Origin: Planctomycetes bacterium GWF2_41_51
GTDB taxonomy: Bacteria; Planctomycetota; Phycisphaerae; Sedimentisphaerales; UBA12454
Assembly (NCBI GenBank): GCA_001825665.1
Contig: MHXZ01000056.1
Coordinates: forward strand, 1-33,518
Direction of reading: 5' to 3'
DNA length: 33,518 bases
In this document: one piece after another, positions 1 through 8,585 of the stretch
How the letters are laid out: the number at the start of each line of letters is the position of its first letter
Numbering within the stretch: the first letter of the stretch is position 1
Translations under genes and position numbers: made by a program
The notes under the pieces: model-generated
What the model was told of the DNA's origin: nothing
What the model saw: the letters and a program-made list of their open reading frames with translations, nothing else
The model's database searches: none

Positions 1-220
1 CATTCGAGTCGGTTGCGCTTGGAACACCCCAATATTTATCATAGAAAATATTATAACTCATTACTTTTATCGGGGTATCAACAAGATTGGTTGTCAATCG
101 TTCATTTTTGCCGACAACAGAATTATCAGGGCTGTTTATTTCCGCCAATGCAGACATTGACATCGCAAGAATAATTAGCAATATAATTATGTTTCTATTT
201 GTCAGCACTTCAATTCCCAT
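1..220 (-). CDS. Secreted endonuclease/exonuclease/phosphatase-like protein, N-terminal part
   Basis: This is the 5' end of a gene that runs off the left edge; about 73 codons are visible and stay open. The protein begins with a basic start, a hydrophobic stretch (IIILLIILAMSMSALA) and a likely cleavage after ALA, so it is probably exported. About 50 residues in comes VMSYNIFYD, which resembles the first beta strand of the endonuclease/exonuclease/phosphatase fold, where the Asn of the SYN motif helps bind the catalytic metal. Only this first motif is visible, so substrate (nucleic acid, phosphoester or lipid) cannot be assigned. The ATG lies right after the terminator at 222-254 and has no clear Shine-Dalgarno; an in-frame GTG five codons inside is an alternative start. 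Family assignment rests on one short motif. Confidence 0.55.
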   Translation of the reverse strand, partial: MGIEVLTNRNIIILLIILAMSMSALAEINSPDNSVVGKNERLTTNLVDTPIKVMSYNIFYDKYWGVPSATDSN

Positions 221-221
221 T

Positions 222-254
222 TAAAAAAATCGGGGGCAGGGCTTTCCTGCCCCC
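222..254 (-). terminator. Rho-independent terminator after the PEP-CTERM LamG gene
   Basis: A perfect 9-bp GC-rich stem (GGGGGCAGG at 232-240 against CCTGCCCCC at 246-254) has a 5-nt loop. On the minus strand it is followed by a run of seven T (223-229). It lies 26 nt beyond the stop codon of the gene at 281-1069 and ends directly before the start codon of the next gene at 220. Confidence 0.85.
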
Positions 255-280
255 TGTACGCTTAATCTAAAATTTAATAG

Positions 281-1069
281 TTATTTGCGTTTCCTGAATA
301 ACGACAAAGCACCAAAGCCTAACATAACCATTGTGGTTGGTTCCGGAACAACAACGCCATAAACCTTAAAATCTGAAATCAAACCATCAAAACCGTTGCC
401 GGTCTCATAAGGAGACTTTCCAATGTAATTTCGTGTCGGAGTGCCAATTATGCTATAGGACAAATCACGATTCTGGGTTGAATAAGCTTCTTGAACGCCA
501 TTTTTCAATGTTCTGACAGCCCCGAAACCATTTGTTCCAAGATTCTCATCGTACTCGATTCCTATTGTCATTTCTTCAGCAATCAAATCTGTACTATAGC
601 TTCTATTGATTTCTGGAGTACTAACGCCATCACGTCTATAAATGTATCTCGTATAATGATCGTTGTTACTTACAAATGTTAACATAGCTCCTTGCGGAAA
701 ATCACTGGAGCCTTCTGTTTTTGGAAGACTGAATGACCATAATTTGCTGTCATTTCCCGATGCAGGACCGTCCCATGTAAATGTTATTTCGACTCTGTAG
801 CTGGATAAGCTGCCAATCAGATTGCCGAAGCTGGCTCCAAGATCGATATACTGATTATTCGGCCCCGAACCGCCTGCAAGCACTACACCGCCTGTACCGT
901 TCAGCGAAGCGCCATTCATTATTGTCGCGGCACGATTACTTACACTGTCATACACTGTTGTCGTACCTGCTGTGCCTTCGAAATTCCAGTGAGCAAGCAA
1001 CTGAAAATCCGTTGCGTTCGCTACACAAGCCAAAACCATTACTAACAAACAACCAAAAAACTTCTTCAT
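281..1069 (-). CDS. Secreted LamG-like protein with PEP-CTERM sorting signal
   Basis: The 262-residue protein has an N-terminal signal peptide (MKKFFGCLLVMVLACVANA, cleavage after ANA). Residues about 25-238 resemble a LamG/concanavalin A-like jelly roll: it opens with LLAHWNFEG, contains YIDLGASFGNL and ends with RNYIGKSPYE and the closing strand FDGLISDFKVYG. The C-terminus is a textbook PEP-CTERM tag: VPEPTT, a hydrophobic segment, then RKRK. In known systems exosortase cuts such tags during transport to the cell surface; no exosortase is in this window. AGGAGG at 1076-1081 fixes the start. The body is clearly paralogous to the second LamG domain of the neighbour at 1096-2847, which lies 26 nt upstream in the same probable operon. 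Ligand unknown; carbohydrate binding is the usual role of this fold. Confidence 0.88.
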   Translation of the reverse strand: MKKFFGCLLVMVLACVANATDFQLLAHWNFEGTAGTTTVYDSVSNRAATIMNGASLNGTGGVVLAGGSGPNNQYIDLGASFGNLIGSLSSYRVEITFTWDGPASGNDSKLWSFSLPKTEGSSDFPQGAMLTFVSNNDHYTRYIYRRDGVSTPEINRSYSTDLIAEEMTIGIEYDENLGTNGFGAVRTLKNGVQEAYSTQNRDLSYSIIGTPTRNYIGKSPYETGNGFDGLISDFKVYGVVVPEPTTMVMLGFGALSLFRKRK

Positions 1070-1095
1070 CTTCTGCCTCCTAAAAAAATTGAACT

Positions 1096-2847
1096 TTAAT
1101 TTAAATTATCTTCCAGTAATGGCACTTGCTGAAGCCATTTATTTACCAGTGCTGCTAAATCTTTAAAATCGACAACCTTGCTGTTTGTAGATTCAGCGTC
1201 AGACAAATTACCCGGCGCTTCCAGTTTGAAGTACAACTGTCGTGATACGCCTTCGTAAATATCCTTAACATCGCGTTCCGACAGGCGTCTTCCGTAAATC
1301 CTGACATCGTTAATCTTGCCTGCGAATCTGTTGTCGATGTTGATTGTATTGGCATCCAGAGGATCGCGTTCAAAAGGCCCTCTGCCTATGTAATTTCGTG
1401 AGGTCTGCCCAAGCAGATCGAGTGAACACGGCGCAAGATTCGTGTGAAATGCGGCTTTCACTCCATCGATATAAATTATCGTACAGCCGTAGAGACCGTA
1501 ATCTTTCGTTATAGAAATCGCGATTTGATGCTGACCTTTCATTTCCGGCACATAAGTTGGATTAGAAGCATTTGTTTCTTCATCATGCGCATTGTGTCTT
1601 TGATAGTATCTTAACCATCGTTCATTAACTGACACATAGGTAATAGTCGAAAATTCGGTAGTTCCCGGCTGAGCCACAGTAAAAAGTCTCTGCCATGATG
1701 TGGAATTACCATCCCAAACACAATCGATGAATATCGTGCAATATTCAAGGTCACTTATGACATTGCCGAGATTGGCTCCCAAATCAATGTATGGGCCGTC
1801 CGGTCCCCCTGTAAGTACTGCAGCGCCATTGCCATCGAGCTGGCCTCCGCCTACTATCACAGCATCGTTATCTCCGACTAAGTCAGGCACGGTTGTCTCT
1901 CCGGCTGCACCTGCAAAATCCCAGTGTGCGACCATTCCGCCAGTATCGCTTGCTATTGTATAATCCGTTTCCATCCAGTCCTTAGCTAAGACTCGGAAAT
2001 CATCCATATCGATTTTGGAATCTCCTGTGAAATCAGATGGTATCGGTTCATCCATTGCCGTAAGAATTTCCGACTCCGTCAGAGCACGATTATACAACCG
2101 CACATCATCCATATAGATTTCCCCGTCTTTGGTCGACCCGCCGTAACTGCCGGCAATATAAACAGGGTCACTACACAATATCAAAGAACCTGTTGCAATA
2201 ACCGGTGAGTTATATTCTTCATATCCATCAATATAAAGATGCAGTGCAGTCTGTCCTGTGACAGCGTCATATTCACAAACCGCTGCAATGTGATGCCAGT
2301 TTCCGTCATCTATAAACGTATTACCATTTATGTGATCATTGGTTGAAGGTTGCAGCCCTCTGGCACGAAAATAGATTCTGCCCTGAGTACCAACAGTAGT
2401 TATTATCAATTGACCATAACCTCTGGTTCCTTTGGTAAATATCGCCTGCCATTCTTTCTCAAATTGATTTGGGCTTCCTGGCCACGGTGGCGTCCACCAC
2501 ATTTGCGATTTTATCCACATTAGCACTGTATATGACCGTGGTATATCCGCCCATGTACAGGGGTCAGCTATGCTCGCCCTTTCACCGCCGCAATAAACAT
2601 GTCCGCTGTGCCCTTCATTAGGATCAAGATAACCGGCTTTGGGATTATGAAGCACCATTCCCCGCTCGGTATCATAAACAACTCGTGCTCCATTTCGCAA
2701 AACGCCATGATGGCCGTACTGCGACCAGTCTTTTGCGCCGCCGTCATTGAAGTTCCACCACCCGATAAGATTCGGGTCGTCAGCCGTGCCCGCAAACAGC
2801 GATGCACATAAACTTAAAATTAAAATGACAAAAATATTAAATTTCAT
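1096..2847 (-). CDS. Secreted protein with two LamG domains and an internal dockerin-like repeat
   Basis: The start is placed at the ATG at 2845-2847 because AAGGAGGA lies 7 nt upstream and the resulting N-terminus (MKFNIFVILILSLCASLFAG) is a signal peptide; an earlier in-frame ATG at 2895 would overlap the preceding gene. The 583-residue protein has a first LamG domain (about 25-265, starting LIGWWNFNDG and ending IYMDDVRLYNRALTESEI), a dockerin-like calcium-loop segment (about 271-293, DFTGDSKIDMDDFRVLAKDW), a second LamG domain (about 304-532) and a tail resembling half a dockerin (VVDFKDLAALVNKWL). LamG jelly rolls usually bind or flank carbohydrate-active domains. No catalytic motif is visible, so binding, display or enzyme roles all remain possible. 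It sits between a pseudopilin gene (29 nt upstream) and the PEP-CTERM paralogue downstream. Confidence 0.85.
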   Translation of the reverse strand: MKFNIFVILILSLCASLFAGTADDPNLIGWWNFNDGGAKDWSQYGHHGVLRNGARVVYDTERGMVLHNPKAGYLDPNEGHSGHVYCGGERASIADPCTWADIPRSYTVLMWIKSQMWWTPPWPGSPNQFEKEWQAIFTKGTRGYGQLIITTVGTQGRIYFRARGLQPSTNDHINGNTFIDDGNWHHIAAVCEYDAVTGQTALHLYIDGYEEYNSPVIATGSLILCSDPVYIAGSYGGSTKDGEIYMDDVRLYNRALTESEILTAMDEPIPSDFTGDSKIDMDDFRVLAKDWMETDYTIASDTGGMVAHWDFAGAAGETTVPDLVGDNDAVIVGGGQLDGNGAAVLTGGPDGPYIDLGANLGNVISDLEYCTIFIDCVWDGNSTSWQRLFTVAQPGTTEFSTITYVSVNERWLRYYQRHNAHDEETNASNPTYVPEMKGQHQIAISITKDYGLYGCTIIYIDGVKAAFHTNLAPCSLDLLGQTSRNYIGRGPFERDPLDANTINIDNRFAGKINDVRIYGRRLSERDVKDIYEGVSRQLYFKLEAPGNLSDAESTNSKVVDFKDLAALVNKWLQQVPLLEDNLN

Positions 2848-2876
2848 AGACCTGTCCTCCTTATAGATATCCATCA

Positions 2877-3746
2877 TTACTTTAATACTGTCCATCGTTC
2901 CTGCATAAATTTCAAATCAGGATTGTCCGGCTGATTTCTATATTCACTGTTAGCGCCTTTGTCTTTGCTGTAAGCGATAGTTCGTTTGTCTTTCCATCTT
3001 ATTGCCTCTCCATGGGCATCTGCAAAACCGAGAATGCTTTTATTTCCGTGTGCAACCGATAAAGGGTCTGTCCATGAATCACCGGTCGGATTTAACTGCC
3101 ATGCTTGTGAATTCCACCCAAAACCGTCTGTATCGCTTTTCCAATATTCTTCTACAAAAACATACTTATACGAAGGCTGTGGTATCTGGCTGTGTTTTTT
3201 CACCACCCTTAGTCCCGCAAAATAATATCCGTCCATACAACCCGCTATCGAATAACTTCGATATCCGCCGTAATCGCGTTTTTTATCTTGCAGCAAACGT
3301 TTATCCATTGGGCAGTGAAAAACATCAATTTTTTTACCGACATAAGGAAACAGCAGACCGCGCTGAATACCAAGAATTTCATGATCTTTATGCGGTCTGT
3401 TATCTTTACGCGTACCATCTTCCGCTTGCGGCAGTTCTACCCAGTTAGTAAGTAAATTCTGTTTTGAGTCTGAATAAACGGCAGTGGCATCAACATTAAA
3501 ATTATTTTTCTTTTTTGCTTTAGAATCCGGCCCGCTTAACCATGTATGCGCACCGACAATTTTCCCATTGTTATCGCCGACATACATAAACCACGCGGTT
3601 GATAATGTCTTGACATCTGTCAGACAAATTATCGCTGACGCCTGCAATTTTGCTTTGCTAAGCGCCGGCATTAGAACCGCCAGTAATATCGCTATTATCG
3701 AAATGACTACCAGCAATTCCACAAGTGTAAATCCGCTTTTTTTCAT
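2877..3746 (-). CDS. Pseudopilin-like protein with prepilin-type N-terminal methylation motif
   Basis: The 289-residue protein starts MKKSG|FTLVELLVVISIIA, a class III prepilin leader with the processing site after Gly and the conserved Glu at +5, followed by the hydrophobic helix ending MPALSKAK. The C-terminal half contains SVAHGNKSILGFADAHGEAI, matching the His-rich, DG-type ending common in planctomycetal pseudopilin-like families (type II secretion G-like or DUF1559-like). Such proteins are cleaved by a prepilin peptidase and held at the inner membrane; their job in Planctomycetota is not established. It is the first gene of the LamG cluster and is transcribed away from the XylR-like regulator. 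AGGA lies upstream of the ATG. A second family member sits at 20363-21223. Confidence 0.88.
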   Translation of the reverse strand: MKKSGFTLVELLVVISIIAILLAVLMPALSKAKLQASAIICLTDVKTLSTAWFMYVGDNNGKIVGAHTWLSGPDSKAKKKNNFNVDATAVYSDSKQNLLTNWVELPQAEDGTRKDNRPHKDHEILGIQRGLLFPYVGKKIDVFHCPMDKRLLQDKKRDYGGYRSYSIAGCMDGYYFAGLRVVKKHSQIPQPSYKYVFVEEYWKSDTDGFGWNSQAWQLNPTGDSWTDPLSVAHGNKSILGFADAHGEAIRWKDKRTIAYSKDKGANSEYRNQPDNPDLKFMQERWTVLK

Positions 3747-4109
3747 AACCCTGTCCTATTGTTATTGTTACTATTTTCCTAACAACCCGTAAAAACGAAG
3801 TCGCGGCATCAAAGCAATCTTCTATAATGATAAAACAACAGGCACATAAAACAAACGCCGAATCGCGCAAGTTTATAACCTTTTTGCGCATATAAAGAAA
3901 ATTGATTTTTAAGAAAACAACCTTACAAGTCCAATAATAACAGGAACTTAACCTTAATCGAACTGTATGTTAGCAATCTTTTATAAGCCTTATAATTTCA
4001 TAGAAATATAAATAATAAAATTCACGATTTTTATGAAAATAAACGCTTTTTTTATGGAAGTTTAGACTCCTGCCAATTAAAACTTACTAATTAAAGTCAA
4101 GGACTACAA
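3747..4109. promoter_or_regulatory. Divergent intergenic region with an inverted repeat
   Basis: This 363-bp AT-rich stretch separates the pseudopilin/LamG cluster (minus) from the XylR-like regulator (plus) and must hold both promoters. It contains an inverted repeat GCGCAA (3865-3870) and TTGCGC (3884-3889) with a 13-bp AT-rich spacer, a geometry that fits a dimeric regulator site. A TATAAT hexamer at 3991-3996 could be a -10 box for the plus-strand regulator, but no good -35 box stands 17 bp before it. No gene is seen here. The operator reading is inference. Confidence 0.35.
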
Positions 4110-5285
4110 ATGCAAAACATGTCAAAAGTAGCGGTTTTGATAGAAGCATCTCGTTCTGCAGGACGAGGCTTGCTTAGCGGTATTGTTAAATACGTAAACG
4201 CCACCAATACCTGGGCCTGTTATCGCGAGCCGCCTTCATATACAAGGCTGGGAAGCAAAAAAACCCTATTGTCATGGATAAAAGGCCTCAATATCGACGG
4301 CATTATCGCCCACGACCATTACGCAAAAGAAATTGAAAGTCTGATAAATAACAAAACTCCTATGGTTATTGCCAGTGTTGATACCCGAAAATATCCTTTT
4401 CTGCCTACTTTTTCGGACGATGGAATTTCCACCGGCCAAATGGCTGCAAAGCATCTGCTCGAAAGAGGAATGAGAAATTTTGCTTATTATGGCTTGCGCA
4501 AGCAGGACACTTTCCGTGACAGGGGAAGAAGTTTCAAAGACCAAATCAAAAAGGTAGGTTACAAAACTTACTTCTATGAGTCCAAACGTTCTTTGGGAAA
4601 AAGTTCATGGGAAAATGAGCTGACAAGAATCGCAAATTGGCTTATTTCGCTTCCAAAACCTCTTGGAATCATGACCTATGCAGACGATTACAGTCAGCAA
4701 ATTGTTGAAGCCTGCAAAGTTGCCAAACTAAAAATACCAGACGATGTTGCAGTTATCGGAGTTGACAATGACCATTTGATTTGTAATTTGTCTAATCCGC
4801 CCCTTTCAAGCGTCGCTTTAAAATATGAACGCGCAGGTTATGAAATAGCGAAACTGCTCGACAGATTAATCAATGGCGAACCTATGCAGGGACAGAAAAT
4901 TATCATTGAACCAACTCATATTGTTACAAGACAGTCCACTAATACTTTGTACCTCGACGATATCGAAGTTCTCCAGTCTGTCAGATATATACATCAGAAC
5001 GCAAACAGACTTTTACAGGTCGAAGATGTTGTCAGAAATTCCCGTTTATCGCGAAGAGCGCTTCAGCAGAGATTTAATAAAATTCTCGGCCATTCTATTT
5101 TTTACGAAATTCAGCAGCGCCATGCCGACCAAATTGCAAAAATGCTTATAGAAACTAACCTCCCGATTTCCAAAATTGCCTTAAATTTAGGCCATAGCGG
5201 TATTGAACACATATCGAGATATTTTAGATTGGTAAAAGCATGCAGCCCGACCGATTATAGAAAAAAATATGGTATGTACCGTTGA
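4110..5285 (+). CDS. XylR-type transcriptional regulator, AraC family
   Basis: The 391-residue protein has the two-part layout of the XylR family: an N-terminal periplasmic-binding-like (LacI-like) ligand domain (about 6-275, starting KVAVLIEASRSAGRGLLSGI and including VAVIGVDNDHLICNLSNPPLSSVALKYE... ) and a C-terminal AraC-type double helix-turn-helix (about 285-388) with RLLQVEDVVRNSRLSRRALQ and ISKIALNLGHSGIEHISRYF. These proteins bind a sugar and activate sugar-catabolism operons. It is the only well-supported plus-strand protein gene, diverges from the LamG cluster and converges with the kinase operon at 5323-8585, either of which could be its target. AAGGA seven nucleotides before the first ATG supports the start. 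The inducing sugar is not readable. Confidence 0.9.
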   Translation: MQNMSKVAVLIEASRSAGRGLLSGIVKYVNATNTWACYREPPSYTRLGSKKTLLSWIKGLNIDGIIAHDHYAKEIESLINNKTPMVIASVDTRKYPFLPTFSDDGISTGQMAAKHLLERGMRNFAYYGLRKQDTFRDRGRSFKDQIKKVGYKTYFYESKRSLGKSSWENELTRIANWLISLPKPLGIMTYADDYSQQIVEACKVAKLKIPDDVAVIGVDNDHLICNLSNPPLSSVALKYERAGYEIAKLLDRLINGEPMQGQKIIIEPTHIVTRQSTNTLYLDDIEVLQSVRYIHQNANRLLQVEDVVRNSRLSRRALQQRFNKILGHSIFYEIQQRHADQIAKMLIETNLPISKIALNLGHSGIEHISRYFRLVKACSPTDYRKKYGMYR

Positions 5286-5322
5286 TTGCCGAATGCGGCT
5301 CTTATTCAGGCTTTCGATTATT

Positions 5323-6501
5323 TTAATGAGTCAGTTCTCGTTCCGTGAATTCAATTAACTTTGATTTATATTTGCTATCACCGTTCTGCCACAGTTTCAC
5401 AAGAATATTTTTAAAATCTTTCTGAATATTTAATTTTTCTTGTTCTGCAAAGTAAAACACCCCTGCAACTGCCCCTTTCGTCATATTAATCGGCACTATG
5501 CCTTGCTCAAGAGCCAATTGCATTGTTCCAAATATCCGATCATTTATACCAAGTTTACGCTCTGGATCTCTTGCCGCACGTTCAATCGTATCATCCAGAT
5601 ATGCATTAGTCATTCTCTTAAGCAAATCCTCCGCATAAGCGCTAAAACCTTTTTCCGTAAATAATTCTTCATTAAGATGAGCGTATTTCTTAATCAGCGC
5701 AGCACCAGATTCTTTTATGAAGGCATCCATGGCTATCTGCATAATTTCTTTATCATTTTTCAATTCAGCCATTTTCTTGTAACCTTTTTGCGTACCTAAA
5801 TACGCTAAAAGAGCATGAATCGCATTATGGCCGTAAAGCTTTGCTTCTTCAAAAGGCAGCAAATCTTCTTTTTCAATAAAAACTTCTATACCGGGTTTAA
5901 AATCAGCAAGATGGCATTTCGTTACGAGAATTTTATTAAACTCCTCAACCAGGAATGCTCTATCGAACCCAGTTGCAATAGATTTTAAATTCTTGGTTGT
6001 AATCTCTTCTTTGTTTACAACAACCTGACTCATTTTGCCTATTACTGTATTTAAAAACTGTACATTTTTGAATGAACCGATCTTTTGTTCAAGAATTTCA
6101 GCGGCATGATTATTATTTTCTGCGGTGTAAACTAATACGTTATTCGTTTGGCTCAATCCTTCTTTAATCAATTGAGCAACGCCTTTATCGTAAAAATTCA
6201 CCGAAGGCAACGATGTACAAATTTCTGTTGATTGCGACAAGGCTTTTATAATCTCTTTGCGGTCTTTGGCATTTGATGGATTATAAATTTCGACACCTTC
6301 AATTTTAAATGCCTCTATACCCTCAAATGTTGCAACATTTATATAATAACAGCCGTTGTTGGCTCGAACAGCATCGACCAACTTCTGGTCAACTTCTGAA
6401 ATAACAATCCGTGAAAAATTTCCGCTCTTATACGCTTCATTGACAAACAAACCTGCCTGTATCGGGCCGAAACCGAAACCTATAAATATATGATTTTTCA
6501 T
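5323..6501 (-). CDS. Mannitol-dehydrogenase-like polyol/sugar oxidoreductase
   Basis: The 392-residue protein starts with a Rossmann dinucleotide motif (IFIGFGFGPIQAGLF), followed by strand-ending acidic residues (VISEVD) as in NAD-binding folds. The middle has AENNNHAAEIL, and the C-terminal half has YGHNAIHALLAYLGTQKGYK, resembling the Asn/His catalytic and substrate region of the mannitol dehydrogenase / mannitol-1-phosphate 5-dehydrogenase superfamily. Likely reaction: NAD(P)-linked interconversion of a polyol or sugar acid and a ketose or keto acid. Its ATG overlaps the TGA of the kinase gene (ATGA at 6498-6501), implying translational coupling; it is the last gene of the operon. A decayed copy of residues about 145-243 lies at 9615-9912. 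Divergence from typical MtlD is large, so substrate is open. Confidence 0.65.
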   Translation of the reverse strand: MKNHIFIGFGFGPIQAGLFVNEAYKSGNFSRIVISEVDQKLVDAVRANNGCYYINVATFEGIEAFKIEGVEIYNPSNAKDRKEIIKALSQSTEICTSLPSVNFYDKGVAQLIKEGLSQTNNVLVYTAENNNHAAEILEQKIGSFKNVQFLNTVIGKMSQVVVNKEEITTKNLKSIATGFDRAFLVEEFNKILVTKCHLADFKPGIEVFIEKEDLLPFEEAKLYGHNAIHALLAYLGTQKGYKKMAELKNDKEIMQIAMDAFIKESGAALIKKYAHLNEELFTEKGFSAYAEDLLKRMTNAYLDDTIERAARDPERKLGINDRIFGTMQLALEQGIVPINMTKGAVAGVFYFAEQEKLNIQKDFKNILVKLWQNGDSKYKSKLIEFTERELTH

Positions 6502-7631
6502 TTATTTGTCATTTCCAACATCTTGTTATAACTTTCTATGCTGCCATACCTGTCGTTTAATGGTGCTTTTATATAAAGAGATGCAAATAAATTGCCCATT
6601 TGAATTGCTTCTTCAATATCAATCTTATCATTTTTAAATTTGTCTATATTTTTTGAAATATATGTTACAACTCCGGCTCTGAACGAATCACCGGCACCAA
6701 CCAAATCTTTGACACCCCCACCCATAAATCGGGATGTTATTTTCTTCGGGCCTGTAATATTTCTCTTTGCATCTTTATATATCACGTAAGCGCCATCCTT
6801 AACCGTTACGCCGAATATTTTAAAATTACTGAACTCTTTAGAAAGAAATTCCAGAAAATTAATAATAAAATCCTGCTGGGCAATATTTTCCCCAAACGTA
6901 TTGGCAATCATTCTTGCCTCATCATAAGATGTGAAGAATATATCCAGTTCAGGCAATAATGGTTTGAGTAATTTATATTCAGGAACGGCTGCTTTTTCTT
7001 CTATCAATTTTTGAGGATTGCCGGTAAGCGTATGGCTGTCTATGATAGTTACGATTCCTTTTTGTCTGCACCACTTTATGAAATTAGCAAGGTCTTTGCC
7101 CCCATTTGCATCGCCTCGGTCTGATAGACCGGAATACATATAGAAAACTATGTTAGGCGAGAGCTTCTCTATAGACTTTTTAAAATATTCATAATCAAAA
7201 TCATTGTTGGCGTTTGGAAAGAATGCCAGACCGCCTCGTTCGTGATTTACTTTTTCATAAATAAATGTCGTTCCGGTCGGAAGATTTGGATGAATAAAAG
7301 TTTGAGACATATCGACATTATATTTTGTCATCATATCATAGAAGAATCGGCCTTGAGCATCCAAACCATCGAAATCACCTTTACCAAGATTAACGCCAAC
7401 AGCAACTTTCAAACCCGCTTTAGCAACTAATGGTGCGGTATTGCCAGGCCCGCCGGCTGTTACCATACCAGCATCTGCCCACTGCTTATACTGCTTTTGA
7501 GTATATGCAGGCATATCAGCCGTTTTACATCTTGCCAAACCGCCGGGCCCGGCAAGCTTTTCCGTAAATGAAAATTCATCACTGCGAAAATCAGCAACCG
7601 CTGTGTTTAAAATTAAAACATCCATTGACAT
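6498..7631 (-). CDS. PfkB-family sugar kinase
   Basis: The 377-residue protein carries the PfkB C-terminal signature DLVGAGDSFRAGVVTYI, in which the Asp of GAGDS is the catalytic base, and an N-terminal substrate-side motif GGPGNTAPLVAKAGLKVAVG. The family phosphorylates sugars or nucleosides with ATP in the cytoplasm. It is longer than the usual roughly 300-330 residues, mainly because about 35 residues (AGPGGLARCKTADMPAYTQK region) precede the Gly-Gly motif. AAAGGA lies ahead of the ATG at 7631. It follows the unknown gene at 7638-8585 by 6 nt and overlaps the dehydrogenase by 4 nt, so kinase and oxidoreductase probably act in one sugar pathway. A remnant of its first about 51 codons lies at 9913-10064. 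Confidence 0.85.
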   Translation of the reverse strand: MSMDVLILNTAVADFRSDEFSFTEKLAGPGGLARCKTADMPAYTQKQYKQWADAGMVTAGGPGNTAPLVAKAGLKVAVGVNLGKGDFDGLDAQGRFFYDMMTKYNVDMSQTFIHPNLPTGTTFIYEKVNHERGGLAFFPNANNDFDYEYFKKSIEKLSPNIVFYMYSGLSDRGDANGGKDLANFIKWCRQKGIVTIIDSHTLTGNPQKLIEEKAAVPEYKLLKPLLPELDIFFTSYDEARMIANTFGENIAQQDFIINFLEFLSKEFSNFKIFGVTVKDGAYVIYKDAKRNITGPKKITSRFMGGGVKDLVGAGDSFRAGVVTYISKNIDKFKNDKIDIEEAIQMGNLFASLYIKAPLNDRYGSIESYNKMLEMTNK

Positions 7632-7637
7632 ATATCG

Positions 7638-8585
7638 TTATCCTTTAAATAATCCTTCAAGCAGAGGCTTTCTCATAATTTTATCACCTCTATAAAACCA
7701 ATCCGTTGTCATATCAGAACTGCCTTTGGGTGGAATAAGTCCTTTCGAATATTTGCAATTAACAGGCGGCTTTGCTATAACCAAATCGAGCGGTATCGCT
7801 GAATTCTCATTTATTACGGCAAATTCTTCATTATCAGAATGAATATTGCACCAACCGTGTGCGCAAGGAGAAAAGTCTGTAGTCGCAACATACAGCTTTT
7901 CACCCTTATTAAGAACAACCGGCACAAGACCATCAAATTCGTCAGATATTTCATTTGGAATTTTAAATTCATCAACATGTTTTTCGCCAAGTTGACGAGC
8001 CTTTTTAAGATAAGGTCTGGATTTATTGACCGGATGCTCAAAACATCTTGAAGAAATAAAAACACAAGCTTTAGATTTTTTAAAATCACTAAGCATTGTA
8101 AAATCTTCAAATTTTGCCGGTATCATATCAATATAGCCTTTTTCCTGCCAAAGGCTCTGAAACGCTCTGGCCGAATCTGCAATCATTACATACGTCCAAT
8201 TTTTATTCCAGGTATCATTTGGCGGCTGGAAACCATTTAAAACTTTTTTGGCATCAATAGTTCCTGATGGCACATTATTATTACCGGAATATATCTGATT
8301 ATCAAATACAAAAACATTATTATGCCCATGCTGGGGAAGTAGCGGAGTAACTAGTCCTTTGTTGCAAACAGCATCATTTATTCCAACATAAATCGCAAGA
8401 ACAGTTTCCTTAACATAAGGAATCAAATGTGCCAGCTCTAATGAATTTATGTCTTCATCAGGAGAAAAATATTGGCAATATTGTTTCATTTGCTGATATG
8501 ATCTTTCCAGGAAAGTCAAATATTCTTGCGGATTTGTATCAGATCCGGCAGGTACATTTATTTTTCGTTTTAATTGATGTTCCAT
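7638..8585 (-). CDS. Unrecognised cytoplasmic protein leading the kinase-dehydrogenase operon
   Basis: I do not recognise this 315-residue protein. It has no signal peptide or membrane segment. Visible features are a Lys-rich start, HGHNNVFVFDNQIY near residues 86-99, a central segment with CVFISSRCFEHPVNKSRP, a Cys/His cluster CAHGWCNIHSDNEEF (about 243-257) that could bind metal, and a Pro/Lys-rich ending. The Cys/His pattern with neighbouring acidic residues could suit a metal-dependent enzyme such as a cupin-like isomerase, but that is speculation. It is only 6 nt upstream of the kinase gene, so it very likely acts in the same sugar pathway. The Shine-Dalgarno is weak (GGA about 10 nt before ATG). 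Confidence 0.75.
   Translation of the reverse strand: MEHQLKRKINVPAGSDTNPQEYLTFLERSYQQMKQYCQYFSPDEDINSLELAHLIPYVKETVLAIYVGINDAVCNKGLVTPLLPQHGHNNVFVFDNQIYSGNNNVPSGTIDAKKVLNGFQPPNDTWNKNWTYVMIADSARAFQSLWQEKGYIDMIPAKFEDFTMLSDFKKSKACVFISSRCFEHPVNKSRPYLKKARQLGEKHVDEFKIPNEISDEFDGLVPVVLNKGEKLYVATTDFSPCAHGWCNIHSDNEEFAVINENSAIPLDLVIAKPPVNCKYSKGLIPPKGSSDMTTDWFYRGDKIMRKPLLEGLFKG

Noticed and set aside
3002-3448. Plus-strand open frame of 148 codons
   Set aside because: It is antisense to the pseudopilin gene, whose motifs are clear, and shows no domain.
5286-5322. Small GCCG/CGGC hairpin between the convergent regulator and dehydrogenase genes
   Set aside because: A 4-bp stem and lack of a proper T run make it too weak to call as a terminator.
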